A DNA stretch of 64,000 nt, from positions 558,001 to 622,000 of the forward strand of contig NZ_JABENB010000003.1 of NCBI RefSeq assembly GCF_013002715.1, in the 5' to 3' direction. The notes below the pieces were generated by a model. The model was not told the DNA's origin. It was given only the letters and a program-made list of their open reading frames with translations, and made no database searches. A program made the position numbers and the translations under genes. Source of the DNA: Flexivirga aerilata. GTDB lineage: Bacteria > Actinomycetota > Actinomycetes > Actinomycetales > Dermatophilaceae. Shown here piece after piece: positions 14,932 through 25,944 of this stretch (positions are counted from its first letter, which is position 1; each line of letters opens with the position of its first letter).

Positions 14932-17703
14932 ATGCACGTCACACGGCAACGTCGTAGTGCCCCGCAGGGACCACGCAAACTCACCGGCCGCCGGCTTCGG
15001 CTCGCGGTCGCCGGAGCCGCCGCGCTCACCGTCGCCGGTGGTGGCCTCGCCGCCGCCTCGACCAGTGCGTTCAAGGACCACCAGGTCGGCAGCACCTACG
15101 CCGACGGCCTCCAGGTCTCGAGCAACCAGGTGATCAAGCCGATCGGCGAGCGGCTGCTCACCGAGAGTGGCAAGTTCATGGGCTCGACCGTGAGCCCCGA
15201 CCAGCGCTACCTGGCCGCGTCCAGCGCCGACAGGAAGGTGTCGCTGCAGATCGTCGATCTGTCGACCTACAAGGTGATCTGGAAGGTCGGCACCGCCGCC
15301 GGCGTCAACCAGAGGCTGTCCGACCTGACCGTCGGCCAGGAAGGCCCGACCTACTCCCCCGACGGCAAGGTCCTCTGGCTGCCGCAGAAGAACGGGCTCA
15401 CCCGATTCCCGGTCAACCCCGACGGCACGCTGGGTGCGCCGACCACGGTGAAGCTGCCGAAGGACGGCGACAAGTCGGCGCTGCCCGCGCAGAGCACCTA
15501 CTCCGCCGACGGCAAGACCCTGTATGTCGCGCTCAACGGCCAGAACGCCGTCGCCGAGCTCGACCCGGCCACGGGTGCAGTGCGCAAGAAGCACGCCGTC
15601 GGCATCGCTCCCCGGCAGATCACCGTGGTCGGTGGGAAGATCTACGTCAGCAACGAAGGCGGTCGACCCGCGAAATCCGGTGAGACCACTATCAATTCGT
15701 ACGGCACGCAGGTCCCCGCTGATCCCTACCTCGGCACCTCGACCACCGGCACGGTCAGCGTCATCGACGCCACGTCTGGCGCGGTGAAGTCGATCGACGT
15801 CGGCCTGCACCCGACCGCCCTGCACACCGACGGCAAGGCGCTCTTCGTCGCCAACACCGGCAGCGACACGGTATCGGTGATCAACACCGGCAGCGACAAG
15901 GTCGTGCAGACGGTCAACACCCAGCCCTACGCATCCTCGAAGGTCGGTTACGAGCCGACGAGCATCGCCGTGCAGAACGGCAAGCTGCTGGTCTCGCTCG
16001 GCCGCGCCAACGCTGTCGCGGTCTTCAACTACGCCGGCAACCCGCAGGAGCCGGTCGGGCTGGTCGGGCTGCTGCCGACCGACTACTTCCCGATGACGCT
16101 CGCCACGGTCGGCAAGCAGGTCGTGGTCACCAACACCCGCGGCATCGACGCGCGCGGCCCGGCCGTCACGATCAACAAGGGTCCGCAGGTGCCGGTGGTG
16201 AGCGGCCACGGCACGCACAGCACGACGGCGTCGCTGACCCGCTTCACGCTGCCCAGTGACACGGAGATCAAGAAGGCGACCAAGACCGTCTTCGACCAGA
16301 ACGGCTGGGGAAACAACGACGTCCAGCAGGCGACCGGCAACCGCCAGGCTGCCGTCCCGGTGCCGGCCAAGATCGGCGACCCGTCGACGATCAAGCACGT
16401 CTTCCTGCTGGTGAAGGAGAACCGCACCTACGACCAGGTGTATGGCGACGACCCCCGCGGCAACGGCGACCCGAGCCTGGCGCAGTTCGGCAAGCAGGTC
16501 ACCCCCAACCAGCACAACCTGGCCAAGCAGTTCGGCCTCTACGACAACGTCTACGACATCGGCACCAACTCGGCCGAGGGTCACAACTGGCTGATGCAGG
16601 GCGACAACCCGGCGTACACCGAGTCCAGTGCGGGCGAGTACGAGCGCAGCTACGACACCGAGGACGACGTGCTCGGCCACCAGCGGTCCGGATTCCTTTG
16701 GACCAGTGTGGAATCGGCCAAGAAGTCGGCGCGCAACTTCGGGGAGTTCACCCAGTTCCTGACCAAGCCCGCGGGCGCGGACTGGCAGTCCTACTACTGC
16801 GCGGCCAAGGGCGTCGAGGGCGGCGCGGACCCGAGCACGCTGACGACGCCGGCGCTGAAGTCGGACACGTCCTCGCCGATCCCGTCGCTCAACGACATCA
16901 CCGTGCACGACTACCCGAAGTTCGACACCGAGATCCCGGACATCTACCGCTACCAGATCTGGAAGAAGGATTTCGAGAAGAACGGGCCGGCCAACCTCAA
17001 CATGTTCTGGCTGTCGAGCGACCACACCGGGGGCGCACCGTCGTCCCGGGCGCAGGTCGCCGACGGTGACCTGGCGGTCGGCAAGATCGTCGACCAGATC
17101 TCGCACAGCAAGTATTGGAAGGACTCGGCGATCTTCGTCGTCGAGGACGACAGCCAGGACGGCGCCGACCACGTCGACGGGCACCGCGCGCCGGTGCAGG
17201 TGATCAGCCCGTGGGCCAAGCACGGCACGGTGAACAGCACGTTCTACTCCCAGATCAACATGGTGCGCACCATCCAGCAGATTCTCGGTGCGCAGCCGCT
17301 CAACCAGAAGCTCGCGGCGGCCACCCCGATGTACGACGCGTTCACCAAGAAGCCGGACTTCACGCCATACACGGCGACGCCCAACCAGGTGCCGCTCACC
17401 GAGAGCGTCACCCCGCCGCCCGCGTGTGGGCCGGACACCCCGGCAGGTACGGCGGGAGCCGCGGCCAAGCCGCGGACCGTGCCCAAGGCGCAGCAGGCAA
17501 CCGCTGCGGCGTGGGAGTCCTGGCGCACAAAGCAGTCGTTCACCGGCCCCAACCCGACGCCCGACTCGGCGTCGCCGGAGCTGATGAACCGCTTCACGTG
17601 GTACCAGGCGAACAACTGGTCCAAGCCCTACCCGGGCGACCAGAAGATCTACACCCCGTCGCAGGTGCCGGGCGGTTACCTGCCCAGCAACGAGGTGGAA
17701 TGA
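14932..17703 (+). CDS. Secreted bifunctional YncE-like beta-propeller / alkaline phosphatase-family phosphoesterase
   Basis: A 923-residue exported protein. Residues 1-45 form a long basic signal (GRRLRLAVAGAAALTVAGGG) with a twin-arginine-like RRLRL. Residues about 60-440 are YncE/lactonase-type propeller repeats (YSADGKTLYVALNGQNAV; VSVIDATSGAVKSIDVG; ALFVANTGSDTVSVI). The C-terminal phosphoesterase domain has FLLVKENRTYDQVYGD, FWLSSDHTGG and EDDSQDGADHVDGH, the metal-ligand pattern of the phosphoesterase/phospholipase C-like group. It probably cleaves a phosphate ester outside the membrane. The preceding ABC genes suggest a shared envelope process. Confidence 0.88.
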   Translation: MHVTRQRRSAPQGPRKLTGRRLRLAVAGAAALTVAGGGLAAASTSAFKDHQVGSTYADGLQVSSNQVIKPIGERLLTESGKFMGSTVSPDQRYLAASSADRKVSLQIVDLSTYKVIWKVGTAAGVNQRLSDLTVGQEGPTYSPDGKVLWLPQKNGLTRFPVNPDGTLGAPTTVKLPKDGDKSALPAQSTYSADGKTLYVALNGQNAVAELDPATGAVRKKHAVGIAPRQITVVGGKIYVSNEGGRPAKSGETTINSYGTQVPADPYLGTSTTGTVSVIDATSGAVKSIDVGLHPTALHTDGKALFVANTGSDTVSVINTGSDKVVQTVNTQPYASSKVGYEPTSIAVQNGKLLVSLGRANAVAVFNYAGNPQEPVGLVGLLPTDYFPMTLATVGKQVVVTNTRGIDARGPAVTINKGPQVPVVSGHGTHSTTASLTRFTLPSDTEIKKATKTVFDQNGWGNNDVQQATGNRQAAVPVPAKIGDPSTIKHVFLLVKENRTYDQVYGDDPRGNGDPSLAQFGKQVTPNQHNLAKQFGLYDNVYDIGTNSAEGHNWLMQGDNPAYTESSAGEYERSYDTEDDVLGHQRSGFLWTSVESAKKSARNFGEFTQFLTKPAGADWQSYYCAAKGVEGGADPSTLTTPALKSDTSSPIPSLNDITVHDYPKFDTEIPDIYRYQIWKKDFEKNGPANLNMFWLSSDHTGGAPSSRAQVADGDLAVGKIVDQISHSKYWKDSAIFVVEDDSQDGADHVDGHRAPVQVISPWAKHGTVNSTFYSQINMVRTIQQILGAQPLNQKLAAATPMYDAFTKKPDFTPYTATPNQVPLTESVTPPPACGPDTPAGTAGAAAKPRTVPKAQQATAAAWESWRTKQSFTGPNPTPDSASPELMNRFTWYQANNWSKPYPGDQKIYTPSQVPGGYLPSNEVE

Positions 17704-17722
17704 CCTGACAGCCCACGAGATT

Positions 17723-17746
17723 CGCCCCGGCCGGTCGGCCGGGGCG
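17723..17746 (+). terminator. Rho-independent-type terminator after the phosphoesterase gene
   Basis: CGCCCCGGCC and GGCCGGGGCG form a perfect 10-bp stem around GGTC, followed by GAGTTTCG. It lies 20 bp after the stop codon at 17703. Confidence 0.85.
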
Positions 17747-17830
17747 AGTTTCGTGTGCGCTGCTGTCGGGGTGCTGCCCAGGGTGTTGTCGGGGTGCCGT
17801 CGAGTCCGCGACGGCTGCGTCAGCGAGGGG

Positions 17831-17913
17831 TGCCGGAGGCGGGATTTGAACCCGCACGCCCTTTCGAGCAAAGCATTTTGAGTGCTCCGTGTCTGCCGTT
17901 CCACCACTCCGGC
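17831..17913 (-). tRNA. tRNA-Leu (anticodon CAA)
   Basis: On the minus strand the gene begins GCCGGAGTGGTGGAACGG and ends GGTTCAAATCCCGCCTCCGGC plus A. The acceptor stem GCCGGAG/CTCCGGC is perfect. The anticodon loop CTCAAAA between AGCA and TGCT gives CAA. A long variable arm typical of class II tRNA-Leu and the TTCAAAT T-loop are present. The 3' CCA is not encoded. It reads UUG codons. Confidence 0.97.
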
Positions 17914-17995
17914 GGGAGTGCTGCGCCAGTGTACGGGAGCGAGCGACGACGCCCCCAATCGGCGTACGGGCGCGCGCATCCACCCGGTCCCACCG

Positions 17996-18284
17996 CGCAT
18001 CTCGTAAGCAACAGTGCCGCTGACATCACCCTCGCTTACGAGACCAACAATCCTGCGCGTCTCGTAAGCAACAGTGCCGCCGGCGTCACCCTCGCTTACG
18101 AGACCAACAATCCCGCGCATCTCGTAACCAACGGTGCCGCTGACGCCACCCTCCCTAACGAGACCAACAAACCCGCGCATCCCGTAAGCAACAGTGCCGC
18201 TGACGCCACCCTCCCTAACGAGACCAACAAACCCGCGCATCCCGTAAGCAACAGTGCGGCTGACGCCACCCTCGCTTACGAGAC
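17996..18284. repeat. Array of five 60-bp tandem palindromic repeats
   Basis: Five units of exactly 60 bp, each starting near CGCATCTCGTAAGC and ending CGCTTACGAGACC, fill the gap between tRNA-Leu and the 3' end of pyk. The outer arms CTCGTAAGC and GCTTACGAG are complementary; the inner part (CAGTGCCGCTGAC...CACC) is less symmetric than in the 54102-54846 array. Units 3 and 4 have CCTAACGAG on the right. Same family as that array. Confidence 0.92.
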
Positions 18285-18307
18285 AGCGACCGCTCGCGGC
18301 CGGCTTC

Positions 18308-19756
18308 TCAGCGCAGCTCTTCGTATGCCGGCGCGACGTGGTTTCTCGCGTCGCCCAGCTTGTGCACGCGCAGCGCGTTGGTGGAGCCGGGGATCCCGGG
18401 CGGCGAACCGGCGACGATGACGACCAGGTCACCCTCCTGGGCGCGGCCAGTCTCGAGCAGCGTCTCGTCGACCTGCATCGCCATCTGATCGGTGTGCTGC
18501 ACCTGCGGCATCAGGTAGGTCTCGACACCCCACACCATCGCCAGCTGTGACCGGGTCGATTCCTTCGGGGTGAAGGCGAGCATCGGGCGCGGGCTGCGCA
18601 GCCGGGCCATCCGTTTGGCGGAGTCACCGGACTCGGTGAAGGTGACCAGGTAACGCACCCCGAGCAGATCGCCCACCTCGGCCGCGGCCGCGGTGACCGC
18701 GCCGCCCTTGGTGTGCGGCCGGGTGCCGAGCGGCGGGACCCGGTCCAGGCCGTGCTCCTCGGTGCTGGAGATGATGCGGGCCATCGTGCGGACCGCGTCG
18801 ATCGGCCAGGCACCGACACTGGTCTCCCCCGACAGCATGATCGCGTCCGCGCCGTCGAGCACCGCGTTGGCGCAGTCGCTCGCCTCGGCGCGGGTGGGCC
18901 GGGAGTTCTCGATCATCGACTCGAGCACCTGGGTGGCGACGATCACCGGCTTGGCGTTGCGGCGGCACATCTCGATCGCGCGCTTCTGCACGAGCGGCAC
19001 CTCCTCGAGCGGCAGCTCGACACCGAGGTCACCGCGCGCGACCATCACCCCGTCGAACGCCTCCACGATCGCTTCCAGATTGTCGACCGCCTGCGGCTTC
19101 TCGACCTTCGCGATGACCGGGATGCGGCGACCCTCCTCGTCCATGATCTGGTGCACCCGCTCGATGTCCTTGGCGTCGCGCACAAAGGACAGCGCGATCA
19201 CGTCGGCGCCGAGCCCGAGCGCCCACCGCAGGTCGGCCTCGTCCTTCTCCGACAGCGCCGGCACGCTCACCGCCACGCCCGGCAGGTTGATGCCCTTGTT
19301 GTTGGAGACGACGCCGCCCTCGACCACCTCGGTGAGCACGTCGGTCGGGCTCACCTCGATCGAGCGCAGACACACCTTGCCGTCGTCGACGAGCAGCAGA
19401 TCCCCCGGCTGCACGTCACCGGGCAGGCCCTTGTAGGTCGTGGACACCCGCGTCTGGTCACCCTGGATGTCGTCGACTGTGATCGTGAACCGGTCGCCCT
19501 TGGCGAGCGTGATCGGCCCGTCGGCGAAGCGGCCGGTGCGGATCTTCGGGCCCTGCAGGTCGCACATCACGCAGACCGCCCGGCCCGACTCGGCGCTCGC
19601 CGCGCGGATCTCGGAGTAGACCTTCTCGTGGTCGGCATACGACCCGTGCGAGAGGTTCAGCCGGGCGACGTCCATGCCGGCGTCGACGAGGGCACGGAGC
19701 TTGTCGGGTGCAGAGGTCGCAGGTCCAAGTGTGGCAACGATTTTGGCTCGACGCAT
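18308..19756 (-). CDS. pyk: Pyruvate kinase
   Basis: The 482-residue enzyme converts PEP and ADP to pyruvate and ATP, the last step of glycolysis. It starts MRRAKIVATLGPATS, contains the active-site stretch MVARGDLGVE and VIVATQVLESMI, followed by AIMLSGETSVGAWP and the C-terminal allosteric domain. I chose the ATG at 19756, where homology begins; an in-frame codon eight residues upstream lies in the upstream hairpin. TAGGCT seven bases before this ATG suggests a leaderless transcript. Confidence 0.97.
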   Translation of the reverse strand: MRRAKIVATLGPATSAPDKLRALVDAGMDVARLNLSHGSYADHEKVYSEIRAASAESGRAVCVMCDLQGPKIRTGRFADGPITLAKGDRFTITVDDIQGDQTRVSTTYKGLPGDVQPGDLLLVDDGKVCLRSIEVSPTDVLTEVVEGGVVSNNKGINLPGVAVSVPALSEKDEADLRWALGLGADVIALSFVRDAKDIERVHQIMDEEGRRIPVIAKVEKPQAVDNLEAIVEAFDGVMVARGDLGVELPLEEVPLVQKRAIEMCRRNAKPVIVATQVLESMIENSRPTRAEASDCANAVLDGADAIMLSGETSVGAWPIDAVRTMARIISSTEEHGLDRVPPLGTRPHTKGGAVTAAAAEVGDLLGVRYLVTFTESGDSAKRMARLRSPRPMLAFTPKESTRSQLAMVWGVETYLMPQVQHTDQMAMQVDETLLETGRAQEGDLVVIVAGSPPGIPGSTNALRVHKLGDARNHVAPAYEELR

Positions 19757-19763
19757 GCCCCCA

Positions 19764-19769
19764 AGCCTA
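19764..19769 (-). promoter_or_regulatory. -10 box of predicted leaderless pyk promoter
   Basis: TAGGCT on the minus strand is followed by seven bases (TGGGGGC) and the ATG at 19756. It lies just after the gltD terminator hairpin. Confidence 0.55.
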
Positions 19770-19776
19770 GTGAGGG

Positions 19777-19811
19777 GCACGTATGCCGGAACCCCCGTCC
19801 GGCATACGTGC
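19777..19811 (-). terminator. Hairpin terminator of gltBD
   Basis: A perfect 13-bp inverted repeat, GCACGTATGCCGG and CCGGCATACGTGC, with a nine-base loop, lies 31 bp after the gltD stop and immediately before the pyk promoter. No T-run follows. Confidence 0.75.
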
Positions 19812-19841
19812 GAGTAACCCTCACGTCACCCCGTGCGCCCC

Positions 19842-21299
19842 TCAGACGACGAGCGGCCGATCGGTCGGCGCGATCGGCGCAGGCAGGTCGGACTGGCCCG
19901 AGAGGTAGGCGTCGACGCCACGCGCCGCGGCCCGTCCTTCGGCGATCGCCCACACGATGAGCGACTGCCCTCGACCGGCGTCGCCGGCGACGAAGACGCC
20001 GGGCACCGACGACATGAAGTTGTCGTCGCGGCGGACGTTGGAGCGCTCGTCGAGCTCGACGCCGAGCTGTTCGACGAAACCCTCGCCCTCCGGCCCGAGG
20101 AAGCCCATCGCGAGCAGCACCAGGTCGGCCGGGATCTCGCGCTCGGAGCCCTCGACTTCCTCGAATCCGCCCTGACCGGAACGCACTTCGACCAATCGCA
20201 GCGCCTTGACGTTGCCGTTGCCGTCGTCGATTGCGGCCTTGGTGCTGATCGAGTAGACCCGCTCCCCGCCTTCCTCGTGCGCGCTCGCGACGCGGAAGAT
20301 CATCGGGTAGGTCGGCCACGGATGCGCCTCGGACCGCTCCTCGCCGGGCTGCGGCATGATCTCCAGGGAGGTCACCGACTTCGCGCCCTGCCGGTGCGAG
20401 GTGCCGATGCAGTCGGCGCCGGTGTCACCGCCACCGATGACGACAACGTGCTTGCCCTCCGCGGTCACCTGGTCGGCGACGGTCTCGCCGAGTGCGACCC
20501 GGTTGGCGTCGGGCAGGAAGTCCATCGCCTGCACGATGCCGCCGAGCTCCCGGCCCTCGACCGGCAGATCGCGCGGCACCGTCGCGCCGACCGCGAGGAC
20601 GACCGCGTCGTAGCGCTGCCGCAACTCCTCGGCCGTGACGTCCACACCGATCTCGGTGTTGCACCGGAAGCGCGTGCCCTCGGCGGTCATCTGCTCGATG
20701 CGCCGGTCGAGGACGGACTTCTCCATCTTGAACTCGGGGATCCCGTAGCGCAGCAACCCGCCCGGCTTGTCGGCGCGTTCGTAGACCGCGACGGTGTGCC
20801 CCGCGCGGGTCAGCTGCTGGGCAGCGGCGAGACCGGCCGGGCCGGAGCCGACCACCGCGACCGTGCGGCCGGTCAGCCGGACCGGCAGCTCGGGCGTGAC
20901 CTTGCCGGCGGCGAACGCCTGCTCGATCGTGGTCACCTCGACCTGCTTGATCGTGACCGCGGGCTGGCTGATGCTCAGCACGCAGGCCGACTCGCACGGC
21001 GCCGGGCAGAGCCGGCCGGTGAACTCCGGGAAGTTGTTGGTGGCGTGCAACCGGTCGATCGCGTCGCCCCAATCCCCGCGCCAGGCAAGGGTGTTCCACT
21101 CCGGGATCAGGTTGCCGAGCGGGCAGCCCTGGTGACAGAACGGGATGCCGCAGTCCATGCAGCGACCGGCCTGCTGCTGCAGGTCGCCCAGCTGCTGCTC
21201 CTCGTAGACCTCTTTCCAGTCCTTGATGCGGACCGGCACGGGCCGGCGCTGCGGGAGGCTGCGCTCCCTGGTCTTCAGAAAACCGCGGGGGTCAGCCAC
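19842..21299 (-). CDS. gltD: Glutamate synthase small subunit
   Basis: The 485-residue flavoprotein passes electrons from NADPH to the large subunit. The N-terminal Fe-S region has [17 protein letters not shown] (about residues 46-62), then FAD-binding [15 protein letters not shown] and NADPH-binding [15 protein letters not shown], and the C-terminal [20 protein letters not shown]. The GTG at 21299 ([10 protein letters not shown]) is chosen because it matches the family N-terminus; it overlaps the gltB stop by eight bases, implying translational coupling. Confidence 0.97.
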   Translation of the reverse strand: MADPRGFLKTRERSLPQRRPVPVRIKDWKEVYEEQQLGDLQQQAGRCMDCGIPFCHQGCPLGNLIPEWNTLAWRGDWGDAIDRLHATNNFPEFTGRLCPAPCESACVLSISQPAVTIKQVEVTTIEQAFAAGKVTPELPVRLTGRTVAVVGSGPAGLAAAQQLTRAGHTVAVYERADKPGGLLRYGIPEFKMEKSVLDRRIEQMTAEGTRFRCNTEIGVDVTAEELRQRYDAVVLAVGATVPRDLPVEGRELGGIVQAMDFLPDANRVALGETVADQVTAEGKHVVVIGGGDTGADCIGTSHRQGAKSVTSLEIMPQPGEERSEAHPWPTYPMIFRVASAHEEGGERVYSISTKAAIDDGNGNVKALRLVEVRSGQGGFEEVEGSEREIPADLVLLAMGFLGPEGEGFVEQLGVELDERSNVRRDDNFMSSVPGVFVAGDAGRGQSLIVWAIAEGRAAARGVDAYLSGQSDLPAPIAPTDRPLVV

Positions 21300-24200
21300 G
21301 GGACACCTCCATGATGCGATCCCACACGACGTCTCCGTCGGGGTCGAGTCCTTCGGTTTCGGCCTGCGAGCGGACATCCAGCACGCGCTGGTAGTCACGC
21401 GGCAGCACCAGTGAAATGCGTTCGGCGCTGACCGGCCAGTCCGCGAGCAGCTTTGCGGCGACCGCGGATTCGGTCCATTCGACGTGCTTGGTCAGCAGCT
21501 TGTGCACGAGTTCGCGGTCCTGTTCGCGCAACGGCATCACGTCCACGAGCTCGGTGTTGACCAGCTGCTCGTCGAGGTCCAGCACGTAGCCGACGCCGCC
21601 CGACATACCCGCGCCGAGGTTGCGCCCGGTCGGGCCGAGGATGAGTGCCGTGCCGCCGGTCATGTACTCCAGACCGTGGTCGCCCACGCCCTCGACGACC
21701 GCGGTCGCGCCGGAGTTGCGCACGCAGAAGCGTTCGCCGACCAGACCACGCAGGAAGATCTCGCCGCTCGTCGCGCCGTAGCCGATGACGTTGCCGCCGA
21801 CGACGTTGCGCTCGGCGACCAGTGAGGCGTCCCGCGTCGGGCGCACGACGACCCGGCCACCCGAAAGGCCTTTACCGACATAGTCGTTCGCCTCACCGAA
21901 CAGCCGCAAGGTGACGCCCTTGGGGAGGAACGCGCCGAGCGACTGACCGGCCGCACCGGTCAGGGTGACGTCGATCGTCTGGTCCGGCAGACCTTCGGGA
22001 TGCCGCTTGGTCACCTCGTGGCCGAGCATCGTGCCGACCGTGCGGTTGACGTTGGAGACGGGCAGGTCCAGCCGCACCGGCGTCTGTTGCTCCAGGGCGT
22101 CGCGGCTCATCGTGATCAGCTGCTGGTCGAGGGCCTTCTCCAGCCCGTGGTCCTGCGCCACCAGGTGCCGCCGGGCGGCACCGTCGGGCAGGTCGACGTC
22201 GGTCAGGATCGGCGTCAGGTCCAGGCCCGCCGCCTTCCAGTGGTCGACCGCTCGCTCGGTGTCGAGCGTGCCGACCTGGCCGATTGCCTCGTCGAGGCTG
22301 CGGAAACCGAGCGATGCCAAGAGTTCTCGGACTTCCTCGGCGATGTACTCGAAGAAGGTCTCCACGAACTCCGGCTTGCCGGTGTAACGCTCACGCAGCT
22401 CCGGGTTCTGGGTGGCGATGCCGACCGGGCAGGTGTCGAGGTGACAGACCCGCATCATGATGCAGCCGCTGACCACCAGGGGCGCGCTCGCGAAGCCGAA
22501 CTCCTCGGCGCCGAGCAGCGCCGCCACGACCACGTCACGGCCGGTCTTGAGCTGGCCGTCGGTCTGCACCACGATGCGGTCGCGCAGCCCGTTGAGCAGC
22601 AGCGTCTGCTGGGTCTCGGCCAGGCCGAGCTCCCACGGACCGCCCGCGTGCTTCAACGACGTGAGCGGCGCCGCGCCGGTGCCGCCGTCGTGACCGGAGA
22701 TCAGCACCACGTCCGCGTGTGCCTTGGAGACTCCCGCGGCGACGGTGCCGACGCCGACCTCGGACACCAGCTTCACGTGGATGCGGGCCGCCGGGTTGGC
22801 GTTCTTCAGGTCGTGGATCAGCTGCGCCAGGTCCTCGATCGAGTAGATGTCGTGGTGCGGCGGCGGCGAGATGAGGCCGACGCCGGGCGTCGAATGCCGG
22901 GTGCCGGCGACCCACGGGTAGACCTTGTGGCCGGGCAGCTGACCGCCCTCGCCGGGCTTGGCGCCCTGCGCCATCTTGATCTGGATGTCATCGGACTCGG
23001 TCAGGTAGACCGAGGTGACACCGAACCGGCCGGACGCGACCTGCTTGATCGACGAGCGGCGGGTCGGGTCGAGCAGGCGGTCCAGGTCCTCGCCGCCCTC
23101 GCCGGTGTTGGAACGCGCACCGAGCCGGTTCATCGCGACCGCGAGCGTCTCGTGCGCCTCCTTGCTGATCGAGCCGTAGCTCATCGCGCCGGTCGAGAAG
23201 CGCTTGACGATCTCCGAGACCGGCTCGACCTCCTCGATCGGCACTGCGGGCCGAGTCTGCTTGAAGGAGAACATCCCTCGCAGGGTCATCAGGCGCGACG
23301 ACTGGTCGTCGACCCGTTGGGTGTACTGCTTGAAGATGTCGTAGCGCCGCGCCCGGGTGGAGTGCTGCAGGCGGAAGACCGTCTCGGGGTCGAACAGGTG
23401 GGGCTCGCCCTCGCGCCGCCACTGGTACTCGCCGCCGGTCTCGAGCGTGCGGTGCGACTGGTGCTGCCCGCCGCGCGGGTAGGCCGTCTGGTGGCGCTCG
23501 GCGATCTCGCGCGCGATCGCGTCGAGGCCGATGCCGCCGAGGCGGGAGACCGTGCCGGTGAAGTATTCGTCGATCAGCTCCTGCGAGAGCCCGATCGCCT
23601 CGAACACCTGGGCCCCGCGGTATGACGCGACGGTGGAGATGCCCATCTTCGACATCACCTTGAGCACGCCCTTGCCGAGCGCCTTGATGAGGTTCTTCAC
23701 CGCCTGCTCGGGGGTGACGCCGGTGATCGCGCCCCGGCGGACGAGGTCCTCGACCGACTCCATCGCGAGGTAGGGGTTGACGGCTGCCGCGCCATACCCG
23801 ATGAGCAGCGCGACGTGGTGCACCTCGCGCACGTCACCGGCCTCGACGAGCAGGCCGACCTGGGTGCGGGTCTTCTCGCGCACCAGGTGGTGGTGCACGG
23901 CCGCGGTGAGCAGCAGCGACGGGATGGGCGCGAACGCCGCGGTGCTCTCCCGGTCGGACAGCACCACGAAGCGGTGGCCGTCCTCGATCGCCTGCGACAC
24001 CTCGGCGCAGATGCCCTTGAGGCGTGCGCGCAGCGCGCTCGTGCCGCCCGCGACGCGGTAGGTGCCGCGGATGACGTAGGTCTCGTAGCCGGGGAAACTG
24101 CCGTCGTTGTTGAGGTTGACGATCTTGGCCAGCTCGTCGTTGTCGAGCACCGGGAAGTCCAGCTCGAGCTGCCGCGCGTGCTGCGGGCCGACCTCGAGCG

Positions 24201-25827
24201 CGTTGCTCTCCGGGCCCATCAGCGTGCCGAGCGAGGTGACGAGCTCTTCGCGGATGGCGTCGAGCGGCGGGTTGGTCACCTGCGCGAACAGTTGGCTGAA
24301 GTAGTCGAACAGCAGCCGCGGGCGGTCCGACAGCACCGCGATGGGGGTGTCGGTGCCCATCGACCCCAGCGCCTCGGCGCCGCCCGCGGCCATCGGGCTG
24401 AGCAGCACCCGCAACTCCTCGTGGGTGTAGCCGAAGGTCTGCTGCCGTCGTACGACCGAAGCCGGTGTGTGCCAGACGTGTTCGCGGTCCGGGCGGTCGG
24501 ACAGCTTGATGATGCCGGCGTGCAGCCACTCCTCGTAGGGGTGCTCGGTCGCCAGGTCGCGCTTGATCTCGTCGTCGCTGATGATCCGGCCCTGAGCAGT
24601 GTCGACCAGGAACATCCGGCCCGGCTGCAGGCGGCCACGGCGTACGACGCGGGACGGGTCGAGGTCGAGCACCCCCGCCTCCGAGGCGAGTACGACGAGG
24701 CCGTCGTCGGTGACGGCGTAGCGGCCGGGACGCAGCCCGTTGCGGTCGAGCACCGCACCGACGAGCGTGCCGTCGGTGAACGCGACACAGGCGGGCCCGT
24801 CCCAGGGCTCCATGATCGCCGAGTGGTACTCGTAGAACGCCCGGCGGGCGGGGTCCATGGTCGCGTGGTTCTCCCACGCCTCGGGGATCATCATCAGCAC
24901 CGCGTGCGGCAGGCTGCGGCCGCCGAGGTGCAGGAGCTCGAGCACCTCGTCGAAGGTGGCCGAGTCGGACGCCTCCTGGGTGCAGATCGGGAAGAGACGC
25001 TCGAGGTCGCCGCCGAAAACGTCACTGCGCAAAGTGGATTCGCGTGCCCGCATCCAGTTGCGGTTGCCGCGCACGGTGTTGATCTCGCCGTTGTGCGCGA
25101 TCAACCGGTAGGGGTGCGAGAGCGGCCACGACGGGAAGGTGTTGGTCGAGAAGCGGGAGTGGACCAGTGCCAGCTCGGTGGCGAAGCGGCGGTCGGACAG
25201 GTCCGGGAAGAACGGTTCGAGCTGGCCGGTGGTGAGCATGCCCTTGTAGACGATCGTGCGTCCGGACAGCGACGGGAAGTAGATCTCGCGCTCGCCCTCG
25301 ATGCGCTTGCGCAGCGCGTAGGCCTTGCGGTCGAGGTCCAGGCCGGACAGGTCGGTGTCGGCCCCGGCGACGAACGCCTGCCGGAAGACCGGCATGACCT
25401 CGCGCGCGGCCTCGCCGACGAGCGTCGGGTCGGTGGGCACGTCGCGCCAGCCGACGACTCGCAGGCCCTCCTCGGCCGCGATCTGAGCGAACCGCTCGCC
25501 GATGAACCACTGCTCGTCGGCGTCGGTCGGCAGGAAGGCGATGCCCACGGCATACGAGCCCTTGGCGGGGAGCTCGAAGTCGCAGACCTCGCGGAAGAAC
25601 TCGTCGGGGACCTGGGTGAGGATGCCGGCCCCGTCACCGACCGACGGGTCGGCCCCGGTCGCACCACGGTGCTCGAGGTTGCGCAGCGCGGTCAGCGCGT
25701 GGTCCACGATGTCGTGGCCGGGCGTGCCGCGCATCGTCGCGACCATCGCGACACCGCACGCGTCGTGCTCCTGTGCCGGGTTGTAGAGACCCTGCGCCGC
25801 AGGGATGCCGGAGAAGGCGCCGCTCAC
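21292..25827 (-). CDS. gltB: Glutamate synthase large subunit
   Basis: A 1511-residue protein of normal length. A short propeptide precedes [10 protein letters not shown], where Cys24 should become the N-terminal nucleophile of the glutaminase domain after processing. Central and FMN-binding domains follow ([48 protein letters not shown]) and a 3Fe-4S-type Cys cluster ([13 protein letters not shown]), then the C-terminal beta-helix. It converts glutamine and 2-oxoglutarate into two glutamates. The start is a GTG. A palindrome and promoter lie upstream. Confidence 0.97.
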   Translation of the reverse strand: MSGAFSGIPAAQGLYNPAQEHDACGVAMVATMRGTPGHDIVDHALTALRNLEHRGATGADPSVGDGAGILTQVPDEFFREVCDFELPAKGSYAVGIAFLPTDADEQWFIGERFAQIAAEEGLRVVGWRDVPTDPTLVGEAAREVMPVFRQAFVAGADTDLSGLDLDRKAYALRKRIEGEREIYFPSLSGRTIVYKGMLTTGQLEPFFPDLSDRRFATELALVHSRFSTNTFPSWPLSHPYRLIAHNGEINTVRGNRNWMRARESTLRSDVFGGDLERLFPICTQEASDSATFDEVLELLHLGGRSLPHAVLMMIPEAWENHATMDPARRAFYEYHSAIMEPWDGPACVAFTDGTLVGAVLDRNGLRPGRYAVTDDGLVVLASEAGVLDLDPSRVVRRGRLQPGRMFLVDTAQGRIISDDEIKRDLATEHPYEEWLHAGIIKLSDRPDREHVWHTPASVVRRQQTFGYTHEELRVLLSPMAAGGAEALGSMGTDTPIAVLSDRPRLLFDYFSQLFAQVTNPPLDAIREELVTSLGTLMGPESNALEVGPQHARQLELDFPVLDNDELAKIVNLNNDGSFPGYETYVIRGTYRVAGGTSALRARLKGICAEVSQAIEDGHRFVVLSDRESTAAFAPIPSLLLTAAVHHHLVREKTRTQVGLLVEAGDVREVHHVALLIGYGAAAVNPYLAMESVEDLVRRGAITGVTPEQAVKNLIKALGKGVLKVMSKMGISTVASYRGAQVFEAIGLSQELIDEYFTGTVSRLGGIGLDAIAREIAERHQTAYPRGGQHQSHRTLETGGEYQWRREGEPHLFDPETVFRLQHSTRARRYDIFKQYTQRVDDQSSRLMTLRGMFSFKQTRPAVPIEEVEPVSEIVKRFSTGAMSYGSISKEAHETLAVAMNRLGARSNTGEGGEDLDRLLDPTRRSSIKQVASGRFGVTSVYLTESDDIQIKMAQGAKPGEGGQLPGHKVYPWVAGTRHSTPGVGLISPPPHHDIYSIEDLAQLIHDLKNANPAARIHVKLVSEVGVGTVAAGVSKAHADVVLISGHDGGTGAAPLTSLKHAGGPWELGLAETQQTLLLNGLRDRIVVQTDGQLKTGRDVVVAALLGAEEFGFASAPLVVSGCIMMRVCHLDTCPVGIATQNPELRERYTGKPEFVETFFEYIAEEVRELLASLGFRSLDEAIGQVGTLDTERAVDHWKAAGLDLTPILTDVDLPDGAARRHLVAQDHGLEKALDQQLITMSRDALEQQTPVRLDLPVSNVNRTVGTMLGHEVTKRHPEGLPDQTIDVTLTGAAGQSLGAFLPKGVTLRLFGEANDYVGKGLSGGRVVVRPTRDASLVAERNVVGGNVIGYGATSGEIFLRGLVGERFCVRNSGATAVVEGVGDHGLEYMTGGTALILGPTGRNLGAGMSGGVGYVLDLDEQLVNTELVDVMPLREQDRELVHKLLTKHVEWTESAVAAKLLADWPVSAERISLVLPRDYQRVLDVRSQAETEGLDPDGDVVWDRIMEVSRG

Positions 25828-25904
25828 GGGGAACCACCGTCCTCACCTTGTAATCGAACGAGACATAAGGCTCGGGGGACGTCGCTGGCCACCGGTCGGG
25901 TCAG

Positions 25905-25932
25905 ACTATCTGTCGCCGCCTGGTGTTCACAA
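25905..25932 (-). promoter_or_regulatory. Probable gltB promoter
   Basis: TTGTGA (932-927) and GATAGT (910-905) are separated by 16 bases on the minus strand, 78 bp before the gltB GTG. This leaves a leader of about 70 nt. Confidence 0.45.
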
Positions 25933-25944
25933 CCTGGACGCAAC

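Noticed and set aside
17831-18307. tRNA-associated integration site (att) for a mobile element next to tRNA-Leu.
   Set aside because: No integrase gene and no copy of the tRNA 3' end were found nearby; only the tandem repeat adjoins it.
17755-18420. A protein with 20-residue repeats encoded across the 60-bp tandem array.
   Set aside because: The in-frame repeats follow simply from the 60-bp period. The frame runs through the tRNA gene and into antisense pyk, with no start signal.
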